From Yamagishiella unicocca (taxonomy: Eukaryota > Chlorophyta > Chlorophyceae > Chlamydomonadales > Volvocaceae), in assembly GCA_003116995.1 (NCBI GenBank), contig BDSL01000005.1:558001-622000 (forward strand): DNA of 64,000 bases. The letters run 5' to 3'. The notes under the pieces were generated by a model that saw only the letters and a list, made by a program, of their open reading frames with translations, had not been told where the DNA came from and made no database searches. Below, in pieces: positions 1 through 8,809 of this stretch (its first letter is position 1; each line of letters begins with the position of its first letter). The translations under genes were made by a program, and so were the position numbers.

Positions 1-187
1 TTATGTATTGCGTAAGCAATCATTCAAGCATTTGCCCACTTAGTAATTAACAACGAAAGCATTTGCCCACGTAGTACGTACTTGATCCGAGTAATAATGT
101 AAAAATGGTACGTCCGTACGTACTCGCACGCACGCAGACGGTACCTATAAAACCTCGTCATTCCCGCGTTTGTGCGTGCTTGCATAC

Positions 188-2318
188 TTCAGGAAGAAAT
201 ATTCGTTGCGCACCTTCAGCTGGGCGTAGGCGATGTGCGCAAAGTCCCCCAGGTATACGAAGCTTCCCGCCTCGGGCAGCACTTCTGAGCTGTCGTTCAC
301 CACAGAAACCATGGTGCTGTGTGCATACGTATCCGTATGATGAGCGCGCGGATATGTAGGATTAAGTAGATAGAGAGTTGGCGAGGCAGGCAAGCAAGGT
401 AGATACGTAGGGAATATCAGGTAGGCGCAGGTAGGAGCATATATAGCATGCACCGACCGCAGACCCATTACTTTGCCTGTTTATTCGGCCGGTATGCATT
501 TCGGTATGTAGGGATAGCCTCATATATATAATGAAAAGACCTCAGTTTGCTGCTGAGGATGAATATTATTGTCAATAATGTTTTTGTCAATTGGACATGC
601 ATGAATACGACCGAGCTTGTAATAAATGGTTATCATTGCGCTCGATGTTAACTAATAACGCTGTATGTGAGTATTTGTTGGACATGAGTAAAGGCTATCT
701 GATGCTACATATAATAATAATAATAATAATGAGTACGCTGGCACTAGGCCTAGCCTGTATTACGGGGGCGGGGCGGTGAGGGTGTTAGTACACCCTATAC
801 GCTCGCGCCACTGATGCTACGTATAAAAAAGAGGAAACGCTCGATGTTAACTAACGCTGTATGTATGTATGTATTAGTCGGCGGACATGAGCAGTAAAGG
901 CTATGCTACGTATCAAAAAGAGGGAAAATGCCAAGCAAGCCTACACCAACGGTCTATCTAGGTAGTTCGGACATTCGGGGTTATCGAATAAAACCCGCCA
1001 AATTAATTACGGAGAGAAGTCGTTCGTTCCCTTATTAGTGCAATAGATGTCTACCCAGGCAAGCCGGCGAGATGTATGGCCCACGCAGCGCGCGCGCAGC
1101 AGGGCATGAACGAGCAAGCAAGCCGCAGCGCTGATGAGTCATCCTCACATCAAACACGCACTCACTCGACGATGAACTCGAAGGCATCCTCTGTGCTGAA
1201 CAGCTCTCCCACGTTGGATTTCTCCCAGTTTTTGCCCGTGTCGTGTGACTGTACGCCGTACGTGTGTATGTTCGGTGCGCGCACATACGTAAGTGTGTGC
1301 AAGACAAACGCAAGTAAAGCGGGTGCACGCACACAAGCAGAAGTAACAATGAGTAAGGGTGTAATAAGTGAGGTATAAAATGACAACGCGCGGAATATCG
1401 GTATTCGATGGGAAAAACGTTAAAGCTTAGTAGAACACATACAGCAGAAGCTCGGCTAGCGAGTATATCGATGCATGTAGGGAATAGTGAACCAGCCATA
1501 CTCATCACGAAACGTCCAACGAACCGACAGCCGACATACAAGCGAGGAATGCGTACGTTCGGGCCCCAAGGTGTGGCTGGTACATATGTAGGCGCTTTCT
1601 AAAAACGTGCGCGCCACCACATAGCATATGTACACACGCACCTGCCTGCAAGCAACGCGCCCCGGATTTGTCCGCCGTCGTCCAGGGCCGGCGCACCCCA
1701 TGCCATGCATTGATAGATGGACGTAACTGGTATAATGTAATCTGGAATCCTTACACCCCCTGTTGTTATACGCGGTAGGTTATTACGCCTTTTCATGCTT
1801 ACAGTCTACATATGCATACGTACTACGTGCGTGCATCGCTCGCTCGATCGATCGCTCGATCGGCGGATCGATCGAGCGATCCAGCCTGCTGCGTGCATGC
1901 ATGCAGCTGGACGCACGGCATGCGCGCACCTTCATGGAAGAGATGACGCTGTCCTTGAAGGCCGAGGAGCCCGACTCCGTATGATACCACACAGCCAAGA
2001 AAATGAACATGAAGTAAATTCCGCAGGCGTACAGCTTCTTGATGCCGTGCCAGGAGTAGCTGTCGATCAGCACGTTCTCCATGTGCACGGCACCCCGAGG
2101 TGCGCCACGTGCCCAACTGTTGCTGCCGTTATTACCGCTATCGGTAACATAGGCATAACGTGGTTGCTGGGCTGCTGCTACCGTCGAGGGCCGTTGCACA
2201 AGATCCGGAGTCTCGGCAGCAGCAGCTTGTGCATCCGTGTTGATTACGTCACCGCCGCCGCCACTGGGGCCGCCGCCACTGGGGCCGCCACCACTGGGGC
2301 CGCCATCCTTGATGTTCC
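188..2318 (-). CDS. Polycystin-2 (PKD2/TRPP)-like cation channel, partial
   Basis: Three exons join with matching phases: 1930-2318, 1166-1248 and 188-316 (minus strand). The first gives a Gly/Pro/Ser-rich cytoplasmic stretch and then a hydrophobic first membrane helix (KLYACGIYFMFIFLAVWY) followed by SAFKDSVISSMK. The second carries NVGELFSTEDAFEFIV. The third ends with HIAYAQLKVRNE. In polycystin-2 the first transmembrane helix is followed by an extracellular polycystin domain with a 'TVEDFWEFVE'-like element and a 'RIRQLKVRN' motif, in this order, so the family call rests on motif order. The pore helices and C-terminus lie off the left edge, and the 5' start upstream of 2318 was not found. 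PKD2 proteins in algae are ciliary or plasma-membrane cation channels; the location here is inferred. Introns 317-1165 and 1249-1929 contain transposon debris. Confidence 0.68.
638..914. repeat. Local direct duplication split by the retro insertion
   Basis: The ~75 bp at 638-711 (CGCTCGATGTTAACTA ... GGACATGAGTAAAGGCTAT) recurs at 838-914 with small indels. The 97-bp retrotransposon tail lies between the copies. The sequence is non-coding and intronic. Confidence 0.7.
714..810 (-). mobile_element. 97-bp 5'-truncated non-LTR retrotransposon tail
   Basis: This is the reverse complement of the last ~95 bp of the retroelement at 8810-11256, including its (ATT)n tail. It is flanked by a 15-bp target-site duplication, CTGATGCTACATATA at 699-713 and CTGATGCTACGTATA at 811-825 (one mismatch). 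It sits inside a PKD2-like intron and has no coding capacity. Confidence 0.85.
1783..1803 (+). mobile_element. Fragment of right end of TGTAAGC-family element
   Basis: TTACGCCTTTTCATGCTTACA matches the right terminus of the element at 4737-5860. No partner end is seen nearby, so this is a solo remnant in the PKD2-like intron. A CGATCG-rich palindromic stretch follows at about 1830-1880. Confidence 0.6.
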
Positions 2319-3464
2319 CTGCTGCAGGTAAGGCATGGAAGTCAGGTAGCTATCTACTTAGTTACGGTAAGTAGTTAGGTTCCTATCCAAGACGCACATT
2401 GGAAAGCGTACGTTAGCATTACGTAGTTGGTGCAATTCACGCATTATTGCCCTATATGGTATTCAAATAAGGGTTATTCCCCTGCTGGTGACGGAACTAA
2501 TAATCTACATACCCATTCGTTCCCGGTCAATAAATCCGCTGATCTCACTGGCAGCGGCAGCAGGGTAACTACTGTTGTAGTAGCGTTGAGCGAGCAGCGA
2601 GCTATATATCTACAACAGTAACATAACCCAGCCATGGCTTGGTCGACGTTATATAACCCCCCTTGAACCCTACCTCCTATCCCTAGCTACGTAGACCAAA
2701 TATATAATTGTTGATCGTTAAGTTACAGGGTTTCAATAATAACGGAACCCACCGCCACCGGCGGAAACTAATACCCCCCTCCCGCCGGTAACAAATAACG
2801 GGGGCCGGGGACGGAGAACGACACGGCCTTTATAACTCGGTATACGTACATAACCCCACCGCGCGCACGTGCTGTCAGTCGGGCAGCCCCGTCAAATGGT
2901 CCGGTAAATAACGGTAGGAGACAACCTCGCGGTGTAACCCCCCCGGTAACCCCACCGGATGGACGTTATTAGAATGCTGAACATACATCGACGGAACCTT
3001 GCTGCCGCCCGTCGGTCGCCGAACTAACATCTATGCATGCGTTGATTTAGGTAAAAGTACGAATTGACGCGTACGCAGATGATGATGCGTACCTTCGTCA
3101 CCACCCATGACACCAAGCAACCAAACAAGCAAGTCCTTCCGATGATGACAGCTAACGAAGGTGGCTGGAGGCGCGTGGCTGCTGATGAACGCCCTTGCTT
3201 GTATGTGTGTTGTTTGCGTGTTGTTGAGCTGCGCTGAGTCTCGCTGTATATATGTAGGTGCTGGTGCCCTATTTACCTCCGCCGTCGACGATCGACTGCT
3301 GATGCGTGTCTCTTACTTCGTTCCCGCCGCTGAAACAAAGCAGCAGATAGACTGTATGCCTATTTAGACCTGCACATTACGTACATACATGCATGATGCC
3401 GACGTAAGCACGCATACATGTATGCAGGATAACACACATGAATCAAGGCAACGCAAAATGTATG
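2319..3464. other. Non-coding stretch, no gene recognised
   Basis: This stretch is rich in TAC/CGGTAA motifs and short runs of C. I see no exon-like reading frame. It probably holds the upstream exons or promoter of the PKD2-like gene, but nothing can be assigned. Confidence 0.4.
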
Positions 3465-3523
3465 TGTAAGCATGAAAAGGCGTAACCGCGGATGACGGGA
3501 AGGCGTAAGAACCCCAGCTTACA
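3465..3523 (+). mobile_element. 59-bp miniature element, copy A
   Basis: It starts TGTAAGCATGAAAAGGCGTA and ends GGCGTAAGAACCCCAGCTTACA, so it is bounded by TGTAAGC/GCTTACA inverted ends. One terminal part equals the right end, and the other the left end, of the 1.1-kb element at 4737-5860, so it looks like an internal-deletion (MITE-like) derivative. Confidence 0.7.
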
Positions 3524-3605
3524 CTCCCCCCCCTTGGCCTCCGGACCGTCCTCGGGCCATGTCACTGGAGCCACCAAATGCTCGGCATTTTATCCATAGC
3601 CATAG

Positions 3606-3676
3606 TCAGCTACCAGGATCGAACCGACGACCACTGACTTGCAGGGTTCGTACGGCAAAGTCTCGATACCAATTGT
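3606..3676 (-). repeat. tRNA-like (SINE-head-like) sequence
   Basis: Read on the minus strand it contains TGGTATCGAGAC (resembling an A box) and, ~40 nt later, GGTCGTCGGTTCGATCC (resembling a B box). The same two blocks with similar spacing recur on the minus strand at 51516-51580. I could not fold a convincing complete cloverleaf, so a functional tRNA is not claimed. It lies between two identical 59-bp miniature elements. Confidence 0.4.
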
Positions 3677-3732
3677 AAGCATGAAAAGGCGTAACCGCGG
3701 ATGACGGGAAGGCGTAAGAACCCCAGCTTACA
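3674..3732 (+). mobile_element. 59-bp miniature element, copy B
   Basis: It is identical in length and, by eye, in sequence to copy A at 3465-3523 and in the same orientation, 150 bp downstream. The pair brackets the tRNA-like sequence. Confidence 0.7.
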
Positions 3733-4677
3733 GTATGTAGCTGGATGGCGCACTAATAACCCTACCTCGCTGCTGCGGTGTGTATGTATGCGCCTATCTA
3801 GCAGGCAAGCAAAGCTGCTGCTGGCTAAGCATGCCATTGTAGCGGGATTTTGTATAGACGAGCCCGTATAAACCTACCGCCGACGCCGAATACGTAAAAC
3901 CTATGTACACGGATCGCTCGGACGAGCAGAACAGACGGACCGCGGGACCACTGGGCCGAGTGCAAAATGGCGATCCATCCCTAATAGGCAAAAATATAGG
4001 CGAGCGTCGGGAAGCTGCGCGGAGGATGCTCGCCATGCCATTCCCTGCTTAAAAAAGCCGAGATCGTATGTGGAGAGGGCCGGGTCCGTGTAATACGCAC
4101 GAGCACGAGCACCGAGCCCGTAAATTCAACAGCCGATGCCGTTAAGCTTGCTTAGAGCGAGCGCTGGGAGGCCATGCGGAGAAACATCGCGAAATGACCC
4201 TGAATGACGCAGCCACGAACGGACCGGGCTGCCGCCTGCTGGCGGAATGCAATGCAATGGATACCTCTAACAGCGCAGGCATTTGTTTAAAGCGCGCGGG
4301 CAGGAAGAGCGCAACTAAAGAACAGTGCGCTACAGCCAAAGAGGAATAGCAGCATGTCCATGATGATATATACCAAATAAAATGGGTTCGTTGCTTGGCT
4401 ATAAAACGTATGGCATCAGACGGGGGCGACCGATGTAAGAGAGCGCCAGCAGCTGGAAAAACCGCCCCCTCGCTCACGATACATGTTGAAGACCTTACAT
4501 ACCTCACAACGTAACAAAGAACATGTTTGCATGTCCTCAAGACCGGTAGACCCCTCGCCGCGACAAGAAAGGCAACTAACCCAAGCACCCCTGGGCACCC
4601 CAAGGCCCACCACTGGAAAAGACCAGCAGCCAGCAGCACTAGGAGCCCCGCCCAGATGACAAGTTCGAGCCTGACGG

Positions 4678-4736
4678 TGTAAGCTGGGGTTCTTACGCCT
4701 TCCGAGGACGGTAGGTCCGGAGGCCAAGGGGGGGAG
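4678..4736 (-). repeat. Inverted copy of the 59-bp element end plus flank
   Basis: TGTAAGCTGGGGTTCTTACG at 4678 followed by a C/G-rich flank is the reverse complement of the end of copy A and the ~40 bp after it (3500-3560). This places an inverted repeat ~1.1 kb from copy A. It abuts the larger element at 4737. Confidence 0.55.
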
Positions 4737-5860
4737 TGTAAGCTGGGGTTCTTACGCCTTCCTTGTTGTAATCGTTACAGTGGGCTCCAGACCTTAAAAG
4801 GTAGAGCCATCGGGCGCATCGCCTGACACTGAAAAAGACAAGGAAAGCAGAGAAAACCGACGGTTCCGAAAGACAAACCACCCAGAGCCTCACAACCGAG
4901 AGCCCAGAGGAAACAGCAAGCACCAATACACAGGGGGAGGTTGCGCTGATGGCTCCCCTGCACATGGCCACATGCATCCCAAGCAGACCCCCGAATGGAG
5001 AGACAGCAGCACGCCTCGGCAACACAATCGGATAACTCCCCCCCCAAGATCCCGAAAACGTCCCACACCCGAAACGGGCCGATGCCCATAGCGAGACGGG
5101 AAGAAACAATGGTACGTAATACCATCAACCAGTTGAGGTCAACACCAACAGCAGTCTCTAGAAAAAGGCAGACCGGCAACACGCCCGAATGGCTGAGCCG
5201 TGGCGCAACCTTCGCCTGCAATACGGAAACCACTTCAGTATGCAACGCCAGGTAGCTTTGCAGGACTTGCGTAGGCTGCGTACTGGCACCGGCTGCGGCA
5301 TGCGCGAGAGACACCAGAGCCGACGAAGCTGTGTCGGCGAAAGCTACCAGAGTCCAGAGAAATGCTGAAAGAAGACCACAAAGTAGGATACAGCCCTGCA
5401 GGACTGATCAGGTAGAGCGACGACCGAAGCCGCCGCTGAGAGGCCATCATTGGCGAAGTTGATACTTCGCAACGAAGGGCGTGGGTGACCACCAGGCTAG
5501 CTGGACAGCCACAGGATACTCAGCGCAGGCACTCTGCAAAGCCACCGTGACGAGCCAGTATGGCCGCGGCGAGCGAAGGTGTGAACCAGATTGCTGCGAG
5601 CTGGATGGGATCCGACCGGTGCCGAAAGTTCCCGGGCGATGCGGGAGCTCCTCCTCCACGTACCAGACGACACCGCCATTCCATCCTCCTGAACTCCCAT
5701 CTAGACGACCGGCAACAGCAAGCAGCTCCCATCTGGCCCCATGCACCGACGCTCGCGCGCCCCCTAAGGGGTCACGTGGTGCGAGTTTCCGCAGTATGAG
5801 TATGAGTATGTAGTAGTAACTTCCTGTCATCCGCGGCGGTTACGCCTTTTCATGCTTACA
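4737..5860 (+). mobile_element. 1.1-kb TGTAAGC...GCTTACA terminal-inverted-repeat element
   Basis: The left end is TGTAAGCTGGGGTTCTTACG and the right end is GGTTACGCCTTTTCATGCTTACA. The two termini correspond to the two halves of the 59-bp miniature elements nearby. Internal frames (for example 4775-5314 minus, 4995-5255 plus) show no transposase motif I recognise, so it is probably non-autonomous. No clean target-site duplication was found because the left flank is itself repeat. Confidence 0.5.
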
Positions 5861-8480
5861 GACGGTATGCAAAACAGCGGGTTCCCGACAAGGAACAGAT
5901 CCCAGGTTAACCTGGCTATGCCGATCGACCACCTACGTACCACCGGAAACTCCTAGCTGGCCCCAGGAAGCTCCCCGCACTAACAGTCGACAAATTGGGC
6001 AGTATTGCGCTGGCATTATTGTCATGCTGGCATTTCCGGTGGCGCTGCATGCTACTTCAAGTGCATCCTCCACACGCCCTTGCATTATTACACGCTTACT
6101 AAACCGAAAAGAACACGACCACATGCTTCACTAAGAAGACGGACCCGCCGTCTTTTATTTGTTTACGATGGTATGCATGTATGGTTGCAAGCCAGGTAGA
6201 GCTCGCGCGCTACGCTGCGTGCGTGAGAAGTGACGGTGTGGCATGATCGATGGGAGTAGTATGATATAGCAAATAAAGCGAATGATGGGTCATAAAAACG
6301 CCACACGCAGCAAGCCAGCCTGCTGGACAGGGTTCACTGCAGACGTTCACCATTGACTTGCGTATTAACGCCAGCGCCGAGCGCGCGCGAGCGAGCGAGC
6401 AACTTCGTCTCATCTATCTACCAGCCACAGCAGCCAGCCGTGCATGCATCCAAACAAGCAGCCAGCCACGCAGTGATTAGGTGAATCGCCGATTAAGCGC
6501 CATCCAGCCACTCGGCGTCTATGTATTGCATCATTATCATATATACTGTAATTGAAAAAAGGATAATGTAGGTACCTATGAGCTTCTATCAGACCCCTAG
6601 GTTCAGCAGTCGTTGTACGCACGTGCATGTATGCGCGCGCGCGCCCACGATCAAGATGGGCTGCGTGCTGCGGCGCGCGCATCTATCGCTTGTAGTTTCC
6701 GGTCGCTGCTCTGCCGAACTCACCAATTCTGGGATAAGCGCGCGCCCTATGGCTCCTGCTTGCCCAGCGCCGCGCGGCAGCCTGAGCTGGCCTGAGCGAG
6801 GTTGCGCTCGACGCCACAAGCAATCAACAAGCCAGCGAAGGAGTAAAGCTTAGTAGCTTGCTAGATAGCTTGCTGCTGTGGTAATAAAGTTCGCACCAAT
6901 ACGTAGCAGCGGAGGGAGCCTGCATGCATGATGAAGACCGTACGTAGTTCGGCCCCCTACAATATAGTATGTATAGGAACGCGACTGGCGCTGCCGTGTG
7001 TGCTGTGGGAACGAGCGTGCCCGTTCGTCGTATAGTAGGATTGCCGTACGTTCATGACTTTCGAAACAATGGTGCACAATGAATGGTTGGGTAACCTTTA
7101 TGGTGGGCAGAACCAATAGAGGCCGGGGACAGGAGAAGGACCAACCTATCTAACGCTGGCTTTGCACAGCCATAGCCGGATTAACTGGGCGCAGCAGGGC
7201 CCTTGGGTGTAATAAGGCTGTACAGCAGCAGAATGCCACTAGTCCGTGTTCTCAGCAGGATGTAAGAGAAGCGTTTTTTTTCTGGAAACCGGCCTTCGAC
7301 TTCGTCGAGTACCGCGCCGATAAGATGGTATCAGTGACATGTAGCATGGAATGTATGGCAATGGCAACATATCACGTTGCGCTGTTTGAAGTATACTGAA
7401 ATCCTGTGGCATGGCTTGTGCAAGCGAGTGCGTGCATAGGAGAGTGAACCGGAATGGGCGGGGTCGATGCGAACGAAGCGAACAATGTGTCGCCAGCAGG
7501 CAGGTGTCGCCAATGCATGCATCTGCATCGTCCTATCGTTCGGGCATTCTGCATGCATATTCTATGCAATTTATGCATCAAAGTGCACTTCACTTTTCCG
7601 TACGATTGCAACGGTTTGTTCGTAGCGAGCCTAAAATCTGCAGCGGGAAATTCGCTCGGATAGATTTGTTCATTCTTACCTGCCGTTCCAATCCTTGATT
7701 GTCCTTGAGGCTGGTAGGAACAAAAAGGTATGAATGTACGTTTTGGTTTCCAACACGGTGAAGCCACGCAGTACATGCTATTGTTAACAACGTTGGGGGA
7801 GGGACCCCAATCACCCCTGGCCCGGGACCCCCCACAAAACGTACCCTCGTGTACCTTTTTTTAAAGGTTATTTGTATGCGCTCAGTTGGCGTCGCTGCTG
7901 GCATGTATGGAGGGGTCCCTCTCAACCTGGAAGCGCACGCCCGCAGATTTGCACGACACAACCCGACACTATACGATTCCACTTGCCATATCATAGACCT
8001 TCTCATATTTATTGTATATATAGCCACCGCACATAGACGGAATCCGCTTGGGTCGCGAGTCGAAATGTCAACTCAATTGGTAGCAAGTCACCTGGGTAAC
8101 AGTGCCTGGGCGAAGCTCTGGAATAATATGTATACACGTGTACATATAAAGCTGGTGCATCACCTCGGTCGATCCGTTTGAAGTGCAAATGGACAGCCTC
8201 GACGCGACAGGCATATATCCAAGTAGTTTCCTCAAACGACACTTAGGCGTTCCTCAATGGTATAAAAATATATCAGCAAACGCTATGCGCATGCTAGTAA
8301 TAGTCAAGAAGCTAACACAGAAGAAATTGGTGCACGGCGACACCGCTACACTGGAGCACCCAGTGTCTCCTACACTGCTACACGCCAAGTCCGTTACACG
8401 CGAGCACTGCTCCCGTTGTATCTCTACCTCCCTTTAGCTAACAGCCCTCATGCAGGCAAGCCCCAAAATCTTCCCCGTTG
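5861..8480. other. Intergenic, low-complexity and repeat-rich, no gene recognised
   Basis: The stretch contains GCGC runs (~6630-6650), TGCATGCAT-rich tracts and part of a duplicated block (7490-7766). All reading frames are short and unlike the GC-rich coding style further right. I see no supportable gene. Confidence 0.4.
7490..7766 (+). repeat. Dispersed duplicated block, copy 1
   Basis: About 275 bp with strong similarity, in the same orientation, to 11541-11826. Shared blocks include GTGTCGCCAATGC, GTTCGTAGCGAGCCTAA, TTACCTGCCGTTCCAATCC and TTTCCAACACGGTGAAGCCA. On the minus strand both copies read a short open frame followed by a GTAAGA donor-like site, but a 4-nt indel breaks frame conservation. 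Confidence 0.7.
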
Positions 8481-8809
8481 CCCTCCTCAGCAGCAAGGGA
8501 GCGCCTGGACCACCGAAAGCAGGATTGCTCTCCTGGTTAAAGCCAGACCCTCCCCCGCGCCATACCAGCTCTGAACCGTCATACTAGGTACTAGTTGGGC
8601 GCGGCGGTGGAAGCCTAGGGTCACGTACGGCAACACACGAGCACTTCCCCTCCTCCAGCCCCTCCTCAGCAGCAAGGGAGCGCCTGGACCACCGAAAGCA
8701 GGATTGCTCTCCTGGTTAAAGCCAGACCCTCCCCCGCGCCATACCAGCTCTGAACCGTCATACTAGGTACTAGTTGGGCGCGGCGGTGGAAGCCTAGGGT
8801 CACGTACGG
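8481..8809 (+). repeat. 179-bp tandem repeat array, left part
   Basis: CCCTCCTCAGCAGCAAGGG recurs at 8481 and 8660 with a 179-bp period. The same unit continues at 11257-11540 on the other side of the retrotransposon, so one array was split by the insertion. Function unknown; satellite-like. Confidence 0.85.

Noticed and set aside
4775..5314. Minus-strand 179-aa frame inside the 1.1-kb element
   Set aside because: No transposase catalytic motif is visible and competing frames on the plus strand are of similar quality, so no protein is claimed.
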